A DNA stretch of 64,000 nt, taken from NCBI RefSeq assembly GCF_049800915.1, contig NZ_JBNAFY010000008.1, forward strand, positions 62,001 to 126,000, written 5' to 3'. The notes under the pieces were generated by a model. The model saw only the letters and a list, made by a program, of their open reading frames with translations. It was not told the DNA's origin and searched no databases. The position numbers and the translations under genes are program-made. This DNA comes from Amaricoccus macauensis_A (GTDB lineage: Bacteria; Pseudomonadota; Alphaproteobacteria; Rhodobacterales; Rhodobacteraceae). Of this stretch, positions 1 to 8,276 are shown piece after piece (position 1 is the first letter of the stretch; each line of letters starts with the position of its first letter).

Positions 1-183
1 CATCGACAAGACCCTGGGGCACACCGTGGCCGACGCAGTAGAAAAAGCCCTTGTCCAGACAGGCCGCACGCAGCGCCGCTCCGACGGCCTGGCGACGTGC
101 CGGGTCAGAGGCGGAGAGATCGGCAACATCAATGATCGGCAGAGCCGTTTTCTCGATATGGGATGCGGTCAGTGTCTTTGTCA
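1..183 (-). CDS. 2-oxoglutarate/Fe(II) oxygenase (isopenicillin-N-synthase-like), 5' part only
   Basis: Leftward gene whose ATG lies at 181-183; the reading frame is open to the window edge, so only the first 61 residues are visible. Residues 15-61 contain LPIIDVADL followed by GFFYCVGHGVP, the usual N-terminal (DIOX_N) region of isopenicillin-N-synthase-like non-haem iron oxygenases. The iron-binding HxD...H residues and the 2-oxoglutarate arginine would lie outside the window. The gene is about 100 bp downstream of a LysR regulator on the same strand, so it may belong to that regulator's unit. The substrate cannot be inferred. Confidence 0.72.
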
Positions 184-287
184 TGGTGAACCTTCCTGGT
201 TTCAATGTGCTGACCCATTGCTATTTCAAGACACATCGATGCCAAAAGAAGAGAAATCCGCCTACAGCGATGCCAGAATTCGCTCGC

Positions 288-1199
288 TTACCTCGCGAAG
301 TGCGTGGCGCCGAGATGCTGCGTCAGGACTTGAAGAAACACGTCGACGGCCGCGGGCAGCGACCGTCCCGCACGCATGAAGATGCCGAGTTCGCTGAACA
401 GGCCCCCCCGGGACCTCAGCGGCACGAAGGCGAGACTGTCCGCAGCGCCCGTGTCGTTCAGGCCGATCCGGGTCTGAAACGATATATGTGGCGGTTCTGA
501 CACCAGCCGCTGCATCAGCGCCACGGAATCGGTGGTCACTGAAGCGGGAACCGCGAGATCGATCTCTGCCATCGCCTGCTCGATGCGCCGGGCCATGGAC
601 AGGTTCGATTGTGCCCGGACCAGTGGAAATTCCGCGCAATTCACGATGCTTACGCTGTCGTGCACGGCCAGCGGATGCGACCGCGACATGACGGCCCCAA
701 GCGCGAAGCGGGCAGAATAGATCCGCCTGAGATCCGGAGCAGGCGCAAGATCAAAGGCGATCCCGATATCTGCGCCCCCCGCGCTCAGCACATGGGGAAT
801 CTCCTGCGATCCCATCGCCTGAACCTCGATCTCGATGCGCGGCGCACGGCCGAACACCTCGCGGATCACCTCCGGCAGAGGGGACAGGCAGATGCTCTCC
901 ACCGCGGCCAGGCTTACCCGCCCCCGCTGCCCGCCCTGCAGCGCCTCGATTTCGGCTGTAGTCCGATCGAGATCCTGCAGAACGGTGATCGCATGTCGGG
1001 CCAGCGCCTCCCCCGCCGCTGTCAGAACGACCCCGCCGGCATGGCGCTCGAACAGCGGGGTGCCGATTTCTTCCTCGATCTGGAGGATCTTCCGGTTCAC
1101 GGCCGACGAGGCGACATTCAGCTTTCGCGCCGCCTCCCGTATCGACCCGGCACGACGCACCGCGTCAAAATAGAGAAGTTCCCGCGAATGGATGCGCAT
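288..1199 (-). CDS. LysR-family transcriptional regulator
   Basis: 303 residues, normal LysR length. An N-terminal winged helix-turn-helix covers about residues 5-65, with the typical AARKLNVASSAVNRKI recognition region and TPLFER before the wing. From about residue 90 there is a periplasmic-binding-protein-like effector domain, starting around GRVSLAAVESI. The ATG at 1197-1199 gives the standard LysR N-terminus (MRIHSRELLYFDAV). The gene lies upstream of and on the same strand as the oxygenase at the left edge, with 104 bp between them. Its target and effector are unknown. Confidence 0.9.
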   Translation of the reverse strand: MRIHSRELLYFDAVRRAGSIREAARKLNVASSAVNRKILQIEEEIGTPLFERHAGGVVLTAAGEALARHAITVLQDLDRTTAEIEALQGGQRGRVSLAAVESICLSPLPEVIREVFGRAPRIEIEVQAMGSQEIPHVLSAGGADIGIAFDLAPAPDLRRIYSARFALGAVMSRSHPLAVHDSVSIVNCAEFPLVRAQSNLSMARRIEQAMAEIDLAVPASVTTDSVALMQRLVSEPPHISFQTRIGLNDTGAADSLAFVPLRSRGGLFSELGIFMRAGRSLPAAVDVFLQVLTQHLGATHFAR

Positions 1200-1345
1200 C
1201 TACCGGCCCTGCTCACGTGTTCCAGCCGAAAGAAGACAACGCTACAGATCAAGGGGGTCCGAGGGAAGGGGCCCCTTGGACCGCGTTGAAATCGTATCAG
1301 CCCGCAAAGGTCATGTCGCGGAGCGAACCGCAGCGACCAGTCCAA

Positions 1346-1383
1346 CCTGTTTCCCGCTTTGAGCGTTCGCGGACCCGTGCCTG
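1346..1383 (+). repeat. 38-bp dispersed intergenic repeat, copy 1
   Basis: A 38-bp stretch beginning CCTGTTTCCCGC and ending GGACCCGTGCCTG recurs at 51440-51477 in the same orientation with three mismatches (35 of 38 identical by eye). Both copies are non-coding and lie next to regulator genes. A short AAAGAC follows in each copy at nearly the same distance. I do not recognise it as a named element. It sits between the LysR gene and the SOS-box/radical-SAM unit; the rest of this 250-bp gap shows nothing else. Confidence 0.75.
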
Positions 1384-1433
1384 CTGAAAGACAGGTAGGA
1401 GGCTCAAGTGTGCCCTTGCCGAATGTGGTGAGA

Positions 1434-1448
1434 GAACAATATAAGAAC
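1434..1448 (+). promoter_or_regulatory. SOS (LexA) box
   Basis: The sequence GAACAATATAAGAAC is an exact GAAC-N7-GAAC direct repeat, the known LexA-binding motif of alphaproteobacteria (the complement of GTTC-N7-GTTC). It ends two bases before the ATG at 1451 of a DNA-repair-type gene, so LexA bound here would block the transcription start or the first codons. The short distance leaves no room for a ribosome-binding site, which suggests a leaderless message. Confidence 0.8.
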
Positions 1449-1450
1449 AC

Positions 1451-2680
1451 ATGGCACAGCGTACCCTTTCCGAGAAACTTGCGATCCTGTCCGACGCCGC
1501 GAAATACGACGCGTCCTGCGCCTCTTCGGGGGGCGAGCGGCGCAACTCGCGCGACGGCAAGGGGCTGGGTTCCGCGGGCGGGTCCGGGATCTGCCATGCC
1601 TATGCGCCGGACGGGCGCTGCATCAGCTTGCTCAAGATCCTGATGACGAACTTCTGCCTCTACGACTGCGCCTATTGCATCAACCGCGTGTCAAGCAGCG
1701 TGGAGCGGGCGCGGTTCACGGTCGAGGAGGTCGTTACCCTCACCATCGAGTTCTACCGCCGGAACTACATCGAAGGGCTGTTCCTCTCCTCGGGCATCAT
1801 CCGCTCGCCCGATGACACCATGGCCGACATGGTGCGCATCGCCCGCACGCTCCGGACCCGCGAGAATTTCCGCGGCTACATCCATCTTAAGACCATTCCG
1901 GGCGCGGCACCCGAACTGCTCGAGGAGGCGGGGCTCTGGGCGGATCGGCTCTCGGTGAACATCGAACTGCCCACAGAGACCTCTCTGCGCGCGCTTGCGC
2001 CGGAAAAATCCCTGCCGGGGATCCGGAAATCCATGGCGGAGATCCGTCAGCGCCGGGAAGCGGCAAAGGAGAAGACCCATCGCGGCCGGAAGCCCGGGCG
2101 CTTTTCGCCCGCGGGCCAGTCCACCCAGATGATCATCGGCGCCGATGGCTCCAACGACCGGGCGATCCTCGGCCAGTCGGCCCGGCTCTATGCCGGCTAT
2201 CATCTGTCCCGTGTCTATTACTCGGCTTTCTCGCCGATCCCCGATCCCTCCGGAAAGCTGCCGCCCGCGCCGCCGCCGCTCGCGCGGGAACACCGGCTCT
2301 ACCAGGCCGACTGGCTGCTGCGGTTCTACGGCTTCGAGGTCGATGAGGTCGCGGCGAAAGGCATGCTCGATCTGGAGGTCGACCCCAAGCTCGCCTGGGC
2401 GCTCGAGAACCGGGCCGTGTTTCCGGTCGACGTGAACCGGGCGGAGCGCGCGATTCTTCTGCGCGTGCCCGGCTTCGGGACGAAGACGGTGGATCGCCTG
2501 ATCGCCGCGCGCCGCCACGGCGCGGTGCGCTACGAGGATCTGGTGCGGATGGGGGCGGTGATGAAACATGCCCGGCCCTTCATTCAGGTGCCGGGCTGGA
2601 CGCCGCGCACGTTATTGGACAGTGCCGACCTTCGCGCCCGTTTCGCGCCGCCGGCGCAGCAGCTACAGCTCGCGCTCTGA
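1451..2680 (+). CDS. Putative DNA-modification/repair radical SAM protein
   Basis: 409 residues. The cluster motif CLYDCAYC (C-x3-C-x2-C) is at about residues 72-79 in the context LMTNFCLYDCAYCINRV, as in the family annotated as putative DNA modification/repair radical SAM proteins. A helix-hairpin-helix-like stretch (RVPGFGTKTVDRLIAAR) near residues 337-353 would suit DNA binding. The N-terminus (MAQRTLSEKLAILSDAAKYD) fits the family, so the ATG at 1451 is chosen despite the lack of a Shine-Dalgarno sequence. It has an SOS box directly upstream. It is coupled to the UdgX gene by a TGATG overlap. The reaction catalysed is not known. Confidence 0.88.
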   Translation: MAQRTLSEKLAILSDAAKYDASCASSGGERRNSRDGKGLGSAGGSGICHAYAPDGRCISLLKILMTNFCLYDCAYCINRVSSSVERARFTVEEVVTLTIEFYRRNYIEGLFLSSGIIRSPDDTMADMVRIARTLRTRENFRGYIHLKTIPGAAPELLEEAGLWADRLSVNIELPTETSLRALAPEKSLPGIRKSMAEIRQRREAAKEKTHRGRKPGRFSPAGQSTQMIIGADGSNDRAILGQSARLYAGYHLSRVYYSAFSPIPDPSGKLPPAPPPLAREHRLYQADWLLRFYGFEVDEVAAKGMLDLEVDPKLAWALENRAVFPVDVNRAERAILLRVPGFGTKTVDRLIAARRHGAVRYEDLVRMGAVMKHARPFIQVPGWTPRTLLDSADLRARFAPPAQQLQLAL

Positions 2681-4185
2681 TGCAGGAAATCGTGCTTCCG
2701 GTGATCGGCAGCGTCGCGGCCTGGCGGGCCGAGGCTTCGGCCCGGTTGCAGGCGCGCACGCCCCCCGAGGCGCTCACCTGGCGCATGGGTGCGGCGGAGC
2801 CGGATCTTTTCGCGACCGAACGCGTCGAGGCGCGAACGACGGGCCAGCGGGTCAGCCTGCCGCGCCAGGCGGTCTCCACGCTCGAGCTTTCGCTGAGCCA
2901 CCGCGACCCGGAGCGCTTTGCCCGCGCCTATGACGTGGCGTTCCGGATGGCCCATGCCGGGCTTTCCTGGGGGGATCGGCGGGATGCGGCGCTGCGCGAG
3001 GTGCTGAGGACCGCCAAGCTTGCGGGCCGCGCGATCCACAAGATGCATGCTTTCGTCCGCTTCCGGGAACTTCCGGGCGAGGGGCCGCGCCGGAGCTTTG
3101 CCGCCTGGTTCGAGCCCGATCACCCCATCGTCGAGGCCGCGAGCCCGTTCTTCGCCCGCCGGTTCGGCGACATGGACTGGACGATCTGCACGCCCGGCCT
3201 CACCGCGCTCTTCGTGGACGGCAGTTTGAGCTTTCGGGAGACCGAGGCAGAGGCCCGCCCGCCGGCGGATGCCTCCGAAGAACTCTGGCGGACCTACTTT
3301 GCCTCGATCTTCAATCCCGCGCGGCTGAAGGTTCAGGCGATGCAGTCGGAAATGCCGAAAAAATACTGGCGCAACCTGCCCGAAGCGGAGCTGATCCCCG
3401 AACTCATCCGCAGCGCGCCTGTCCGCGCGGCCGAGATGCAGGCGGCCCAGGCGCGCGATCTGGAGACGCGACGCGTGGCGGCGGCGCGCCAGCTCTGCGC
3501 AGGCGCCAGGGTTTCGGTGCCTGCGGAACCCGCCGCCCCGCCCGAGACGCTCGCGGAACTTGCGGCGGCTGCCGGAACCTGCGCGCGCTGTCCCTTGCAC
3601 GAGCCGGCGACGCAGACCGTTTTCGGGGAGGGGCCGGAGGATGCCGACCTGATGGTGGTCGGCGAACAGCCGGGCGATCAGGAGGATCTCACGGGGCGCC
3701 CCTTCGTCGGGCCCGCGGGCCAGCTCTTCGACCGCGCCCTGGCGGTGGCGGGGCTTGATTGCAGGCGGCTCTACATCACCAACGCGGTGAAGCATTTCAA
3801 GTTCATGCCACGGGGCAAGCTGCGGATTCACCAGCGCCCGAATGCCGGCGAGGTCGATCACTGCCGGTGGTGGCTCGACGCCGAGCGCAGGCTGGTGCGC
3901 CCGCGCCTGACCCTCGCGCTTGGCGCGACGGCGGCCCGCGCGCTCACCGGCTCGGACCGGGGACTGCTGGAGCGGCGCGGAACGGTGGAAACCGCGCGCG
4001 ACGGCGGGCCGGTCCTCATCACCGTCCACCCGTCCTACCTGCTGCGATTGCAGGACCCGGCGGAGCGCGAGGAGGGGTTCTCCCGGTTCTGCGAGGATCT
4101 GAGTGCGGCGCGGCTCAGCCTGCCGGGTCAGTCCGGCGTGGCGACAAAGGATTTCACATCCGCCGCCTCGACGACGTGGCAGTAG
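2680..4185 (+). CDS. udgX: UdgX-type uracil-DNA-binding protein fused to a DNA-metabolism domain
   Basis: 501 residues with two parts. Residues 1 to about 260 match the N-terminal domain usually found with the upstream radical SAM partner. Residues about 298-495 form a family-4-like uracil-DNA glycosylase fold: FeS-type cysteines (CARCPLHEP), the water-activating-region motif GEQPGDQEDLTGRPFVGPAG near residue 328, and HPSYLLR near the end. The loop RGKLRIHQ places a histidine at about residue 384. In studied UdgX proteins the corresponding histidine bonds covalently to the DNA after uracil excision. Starts in a TGATG overlap with the radical SAM gene, so both should share its SOS control. Its 3' end overlaps the convergent hydrolase gene by 58 bp. 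Confidence 0.88.
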   Translation: MQEIVLPVIGSVAAWRAEASARLQARTPPEALTWRMGAAEPDLFATERVEARTTGQRVSLPRQAVSTLELSLSHRDPERFARAYDVAFRMAHAGLSWGDRRDAALREVLRTAKLAGRAIHKMHAFVRFRELPGEGPRRSFAAWFEPDHPIVEAASPFFARRFGDMDWTICTPGLTALFVDGSLSFRETEAEARPPADASEELWRTYFASIFNPARLKVQAMQSEMPKKYWRNLPEAELIPELIRSAPVRAAEMQAAQARDLETRRVAAARQLCAGARVSVPAEPAAPPETLAELAAAAGTCARCPLHEPATQTVFGEGPEDADLMVVGEQPGDQEDLTGRPFVGPAGQLFDRALAVAGLDCRRLYITNAVKHFKFMPRGKLRIHQRPNAGEVDHCRWWLDAERRLVRPRLTLALGATAARALTGSDRGLLERRGTVETARDGGPVLITVHPSYLLRLQDPAEREEGFSRFCEDLSAARLSLPGQSGVATKDFTSAASTTWQ

Positions 4186-4823
4186 ATCATGTTGATGATC
4201 TCCAGCTCGTGGTGGTGCAGGGTTTCGGTTGCAGCGGCACAGCAGTCTTCCACGACCAGAACGCCGAAGCTCTCGTCGCAGAGGGAGCGGACGGTCGAAC
4301 TGACACATTGATCCGTGAAGATGCCTGCCACGACGACATCCCGGATTCCCATGTTCGAGAGCATCAGCCGCAGGTTCGTGCCGGTCAGGGCGCTGTCGGT
4401 GGTTTTCATGACGACGATCTCGTCTCGCTGGGGCGCGAGTTCGGGGACGATCTGGCTGTCCTCGCGGTCCTTCGGCAGAAGCAGGTAGTTGAAGCCGGGT
4501 TTCTTCTGGCTCAGGGAGCGGTCGCGGCCATCGGTTTTCTGGCAGGCGATGCGGGCGAACATGACCTCAATGCCGGTTTCCCGCGCCCAGGCGATCAGAT
4601 CCGCCGTGTTGGGAATGACGGTGGTATTCATCCGGTCGAGGAATGGCTGCCAGCGCTGCGCCTCGTCGGGGTCTTCGGGGGTTTCGAGGTACGTGTTCTG
4701 TATGTCGATGACCAAGAGGGCGGTGGATGCCGGATCGAGGGTGATGTCGTCCGGCTCCTCGGCGGTTTCGTAGTAGAAGCTGCGGTAGGCGGTTTTCCAG
4801 TTCACGGCGACCGATCCATCCAT
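4128..4823 (-). CDS. Isochorismatase-like cysteine hydrolase, last gene of the microcompartment operon
   Basis: 231 residues, usual length for the family. The catalytic triad is visible: Asp40 in LLVIDIQN, Lys140 in VVMKTTDSAL and Cys173 in FTDQCVSS. Such enzymes cleave C-N or vinyl-ether bonds, for example N-carbamoyl or amide groups; the substrate here is unknown. The ATG at 4823 overlaps the upstream kinase gene by 22 bp. A GTG at 4805 would give a classic GTGA overlap with the kinase stop and is an equally good start. It is the distal gene of the leftward BMC operon, so it may act on a related nitrogen compound, but it is not part of the known RMM core. Confidence 0.85.
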   Translation of the reverse strand: MDGSVAVNWKTAYRSFYYETAEEPDDITLDPASTALLVIDIQNTYLETPEDPDEAQRWQPFLDRMNTTVIPNTADLIAWARETGIEVMFARIACQKTDGRDRSLSQKKPGFNYLLLPKDREDSQIVPELAPQRDEIVVMKTTDSALTGTNLRLMLSNMGIRDVVVAGIFTDQCVSSTVRSLCDESFGVLVVEDCCAAATETLHHHELEIINMIYCHVVEAADVKSFVATPD

Positions 4824-5809
4824 TCCTGACCCAGCCGCGCTGTCGTTGCCGCGAAACCGGCTGCGAGCGCCTGTGGTTCGGGGGCTTCGATGTGACTGCC
4901 GATCCAGGCCAGGAGCGCCATGCGGCGGAGCATGATGAAGGTGTCGATCTCGGCGAGACAGGCGTCGCCCAAGGGGCGCACGGACTGGTAGCCCCTGATC
5001 CAGGCCGATTTGAAATCGGGAATGCGGGGGTCATCCTCGATAAAGCTGATGGCGGCGGCGAAGTCATACATGAACCAGCCGTGGCCGCAGTCGTCGAAGT
5101 CGATCAGGCGGGTGCCGGTTTCATCGACCAGGAGGTTCGCCAGCCGCATGTCGGCGTGGATCAGGTTGTATCTGTCCGGTGCCTTGCCATAGGCCGCGAG
5201 GCGGGCGCGGATGGTGGTCTCGACCTCTTCGAGGATGGCGCGCACCTCCGGCGTGACTTCGGGGGCATCGCGCCAGTTTCCCCAGGTGGGGTTTGCGCCG
5301 AACACGGCGTCGACGTCCCATGTCAGGCGTTCGAAGGGTTCGGGCTTCGTCCATGACATGGCGTGTACATGGCAGCGAGCCGCGATCGCCCCCAGCTGCT
5401 CGAACCTGTCGCCGATGTCTCCGCTCTCGTCCGGCGCCTCGCCCTCGACGAACTGGAACAGGACCATGAAGCGGGGCACGCTCAGGCCCGGGGCCTTGGC
5501 CTCCTGGATCGGCGAGCCGTCCCTGCCGATGAAGTAGCCCGGTGTCGTCACGACACCCTCGGCCCCCAGGGCATCGATCCAGGCCAGCTCGCATTCGATG
5601 GCCCGGCGGGTGTGATAGCCTTCGCGGTGCACGCGCAGGACGGATCGGTGGCCGCCTGGTGCCTCGACCAGATATGTCGCGTTCTCCGAGACATTGATAA
5701 GCCGGGCGGATGCGCCGGCGGGCAGATCCCAGAGGGACAGCGCATCGTTCGCCAACCCGTTCAGGTGACCCAGCAATTCTTCGAGCGGAATATCCGATCC
5801 GTCCATCAT
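4802..5809 (-). CDS. APH/choline-kinase-fold phosphotransferase, candidate amino-alcohol kinase
   Basis: 335 residues from the ATG at 5807-5809, which has AGAGGGAG just upstream. The kinase-fold catalytic loop IHADMRLAN puts His218, Asp220 and Asn225 in place, and the metal-binding LIDFDDCG gives Asp237. In RMM-type microcompartment loci, an APH-family enzyme phosphorylates 1-amino-2-propanol so that a PLP phospho-lyase can release propionaldehyde. The same partners are present here, so that role is inferred rather than proved. It lies 11 bp after the SDR gene and overlaps the hydrolase gene. A homoserine or choline kinase-like activity is the alternative. Confidence 0.85.
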   Translation of the reverse strand: MMDGSDIPLEELLGHLNGLANDALSLWDLPAGASARLINVSENATYLVEAPGGHRSVLRVHREGYHTRRAIECELAWIDALGAEGVVTTPGYFIGRDGSPIQEAKAPGLSVPRFMVLFQFVEGEAPDESGDIGDRFEQLGAIAARCHVHAMSWTKPEPFERLTWDVDAVFGANPTWGNWRDAPEVTPEVRAILEEVETTIRARLAAYGKAPDRYNLIHADMRLANLLVDETGTRLIDFDDCGHGWFMYDFAAAISFIEDDPRIPDFKSAWIRGYQSVRPLGDACLAEIDTFIMLRRMALLAWIGSHIEAPEPQALAAGFAATTARLGQEWMDRSP

Positions 5810-5820
5810 GCGCTCCCTCT

Positions 5821-6591
5821 TCAGATTTCCTCGATCGCTTCCAGCGATTCCGGGATGATCTGCCCCCCATCGACCACGATCTGCTGGCCGGTGATGTAAC
5901 CCGCTTCGTCGGAGGCGAAAAAGAGCGCGGCGTTGCCGATGTCTTCCACATCGCCCAGGCGTTTCAGCGGGATGGAGGCGGCCATCGTGTCGAGGTATTC
6001 CTGGCCGAGGTCCTGCAATCCCTCGGTGTAGATGTTGCCCGGCATGACCGCGTTGATCGTGGTGTTGTAGCGCGACAGTTCCATCGCGGCGGTCTTCAGG
6101 AAGCCCAGCTGGCCCGCCTTGGAGGCGCCGTAATGGGACCAGCCGGGAAAGCCCGTGACCGGTCCGGTGATCGAGGATGTCAGAATGACGCGGCCCTTTC
6201 CGGCCTTCTCGAAGTGCGGGATCGCGGCTTTGACGCACAGAAAGGACGAGCGCAGGTTGGTCGCCATGACCCCGTCCCATTCATCCGGGTCCATGTCGAC
6301 GATCTTGGTCTGGGGGAAGGCGCCGGCATTGGCGCAGAGCACGTCGAGCCCGCCCTGGGCGCTCGCGGTGCTGTCGACCATGGCCTTGACGGAGGCCCAG
6401 TCCGACACGTCGCAGGTCTCGTAGCGGACATCGCCGGCAATTTCGTCGGCGGCGGTTCGCAGGTCTGCCTCGTTGCGGGCGGCGATGGTGACCTTCGCGC
6501 CCTGCCGGGCGAATACCGTGGCGATTCCCCGACCGATCCCCTTGGACCCACCGGTCACGATGACGGACTTTCCTTTCAGCGATGTGAGCAT
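5821..6591 (-). CDS. SDR-family oxidoreductase, candidate aminoacetone/1-amino-2-propanol dehydrogenase
   Basis: 256 residues, classical short-chain dehydrogenase. The cofactor motif TGGSKGIG is at residues 13-20, NAG at 88-90, and the catalytic residues are Asn112, Ser140, Tyr154 and Lys158 (YGASK). The C-terminus carries an acidic tail after the usual QQIVVDGG. AAGGGAG lies eight bases before the ATG. RMM-type microcompartments contain an SDR that interconverts aminoacetone and 1-amino-2-propanol. Its placement directly before the kinase supports that role here. The BMC context is the main evidence, since SDR sequences alone do not fix the substrate. Confidence 0.85.
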   Translation of the reverse strand: MLTSLKGKSVIVTGGSKGIGRGIATVFARQGAKVTIAARNEADLRTAADEIAGDVRYETCDVSDWASVKAMVDSTASAQGGLDVLCANAGAFPQTKIVDMDPDEWDGVMATNLRSSFLCVKAAIPHFEKAGKGRVILTSSITGPVTGFPGWSHYGASKAGQLGFLKTAAMELSRYNTTINAVMPGNIYTEGLQDLGQEYLDTMAASIPLKRLGDVEDIGNAALFFASDEAGYITGQQIVVDGGQIIPESLEAIEEI

Positions 6592-6609
6592 GGTATTCTC
6601 CCTTGTTGT

Positions 6610-7422
6610 TCAGTTTTGCGCTGCGCGGCTGTCCCTTATTGTTCGGACGAGCCAGGCGAGAGCGAATGCGGTGAGGATCAGGACGAAGGAGCCCACGACG
6701 GACATGATCCCCAGTGTCGGCACCAGCGGTGAATAGCCCGATACCATCTTGGCGTAGAGCCATTCGGGCAGCGTGGAATCCGCGCCGGTGGTGAAGAGCG
6801 ACAGCGGGAAGTTGCCCCAGCTCAGCAGGAAGGCGAACAGCCCGGCGGACACCAGGCCCGGCATCAGCAGGGGCAGGGTGATCTCGCGCAGGATCGTCGA
6901 GGTGCTCGCCCCCATGTCCCGCGCGGCCTCTTCGAGGGCGGGATCGAAGCTGTAGGCCCGGATGGCAACGATCAGGGTGGCGATCGGGGCGATCCAGACC
7001 AGATGCGCCACCACGGCGGTCTTCCAGGAGGGGATGATGCCGAGCGCGTTGAACCACATCAGCAGGGCGAGCCCGAGGACGGTCTGCGGGAAGAAGATCG
7101 GCAGCAGGATCAGTTTCTGGAAGGTCGAGCGGAAGCGCCAGTCGTAGCGGGCGAAGGCCAGTGCACCGAAAAACGCGATGATGACGGACAGGATCGTCAC
7201 GATCACCGCAACCGAGAAGGATGTCAGCAGCAGGTCCCGGACGGTGCCGCTCTGAAGAACCTCGCCATACCACTTGTAGGAATAGCGCTTGATCGGAAAG
7301 CTGAGATACCGGGCGAATGACACCGAGGCAAAGCCCACGGACACCAGTGGCAGGTAGAGCAGGCCAATGACCAGCAGGCCATAGATGAAAAGGACGATGC
7401 GGGTGGAGCGGGACGCGGGCAT
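6610..7422 (-). CDS. ABC transporter permease (PotC-like)
   Basis: 270 residues with about six hydrophobic segments. The inner-membrane permease loop is at about residues 160-180: EEAARDMGASTSTILREITLP matches the EAA...G...I.LP signature that contacts the ATPase. The family is the spermidine/putrescine-type (PotC) permeases of class-I ABC importers. Its start shares one base with the stop of the preceding permease (TGATG), so the two subunits are translationally coupled. The importer sits inside the BMC operon and probably imports the substrate that the microcompartment breaks down. Confidence 0.9.
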   Translation of the reverse strand: MPASRSTRIVLFIYGLLVIGLLYLPLVSVGFASVSFARYLSFPIKRYSYKWYGEVLQSGTVRDLLLTSFSVAVIVTILSVIIAFFGALAFARYDWRFRSTFQKLILLPIFFPQTVLGLALLMWFNALGIIPSWKTAVVAHLVWIAPIATLIVAIRAYSFDPALEEAARDMGASTSTILREITLPLLMPGLVSAGLFAFLLSWGNFPLSLFTTGADSTLPEWLYAKMVSGYSPLVPTLGIMSVVGSFVLILTAFALAWLVRTIRDSRAAQN

Positions 7423-8276
7423 CAGCGTTTCCTCCCCATGATCTGGTCGAGATCGACGCGTGAGACGCCGAAGAGGGCCAGTGATCCGATGATGACGATC
7501 AGGATCACCGAGAGGGCCGATCCGAGCGGCCAGTCCTGGCCGAAGGTGAAGGCGGTCTCGATATCATCGGCAATGGTGATGACGGCCTGACCGCCAAGGA
7601 TCTTGGCTTCCGCCACGGCACCCGCGGCCAGAACGAAGCTCAGCAGACACCCGACGACGATGCCGGGGGCTGCCAGAGGCAGGTCGATCTGGGTGAAGAT
7701 CTGCCACCGCGTGGCTCCGAGATCGGCGGCGGCCTGTCGCGCGTCATCGGGCACCATCGCAATGCCCTGTGCCAGCGGGAAGAGCATGAAGGGCAGGTAG
7801 ACATAGACGAGCCCGGAAATGATGATCGGGACATCGTAGAGAGGGCTGTCAAAACCGACACCTGTCCAGGCGCGCAGATGTCCTTCGATCAAACCGCCCT
7901 TCATCAGGGTGAGAACCCAGCCGAACAACCGGATGTTTTCCGACACGAACAGGCTCATCACCACCGCGATGGTCAGGACCAGCGTGAAACTCTTGAACAC
8001 CTTCGCCATGCCGTAGGCGAGCGGCCAGCAGACAATCAGCAGGATGACCGTCGAGGCCATGGCCATGCCCAGCGACCAGAGCAGGGACCGGTAGTAACCT
8101 TGCTCGAAGAAGACCGAGTAGGCGGAGAAATCGGGAGAATGGGCGAGGTCGAAGACCTTGGGCGGCATGATCGAGAAGAGGGCGACGACGATCAGCGGCG
8201 CAAAGAATGCGATTGCGAAGACGACGACAATCGGCAGGGAGGACAGATACCCGAGTTTGTTGTTGAGCTTCTGCAT
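7422..8276 (-). CDS. ABC transporter permease (PotB-like)
   Basis: 284 residues, six predicted membrane segments, first one at about residues 14-36. The cytoplasmic EAA-type loop is seen as ARQAAADLGATRWQIFTQIDLP at about residues 179-200. It pairs with the downstream PotC-like gene as the second membrane subunit. Start and stop codons of the neighbouring ATPase and permease genes overlap as TGATG on both sides. This points to co-translation of three transporter subunits. Confidence 0.9.
   Translation of the reverse strand: MQKLNNKLGYLSSLPIVVVFAIAFFAPLIVVALFSIMPPKVFDLAHSPDFSAYSVFFEQGYYRSLLWSLGMAMASTVILLIVCWPLAYGMAKVFKSFTLVLTIAVVMSLFVSENIRLFGWVLTLMKGGLIEGHLRAWTGVGFDSPLYDVPIIISGLVYVYLPFMLFPLAQGIAMVPDDARQAAADLGATRWQIFTQIDLPLAAPGIVVGCLLSFVLAAGAVAEAKILGGQAVITIADDIETAFTFGQDWPLGSALSVILIVIIGSLALFGVSRVDLDQIMGRKR

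Noticed and set aside
1691..2569. A 292-codon frame antisense to the radical SAM gene
   Set aside because: No recognisable motifs and covered by the CxxxCxxC-containing gene on the plus strand.
2584..4308. A 574-codon open frame on the minus strand across the UdgX gene
   Set aside because: Arg/Pro/Gly-rich shadow of UdgX with no motifs.
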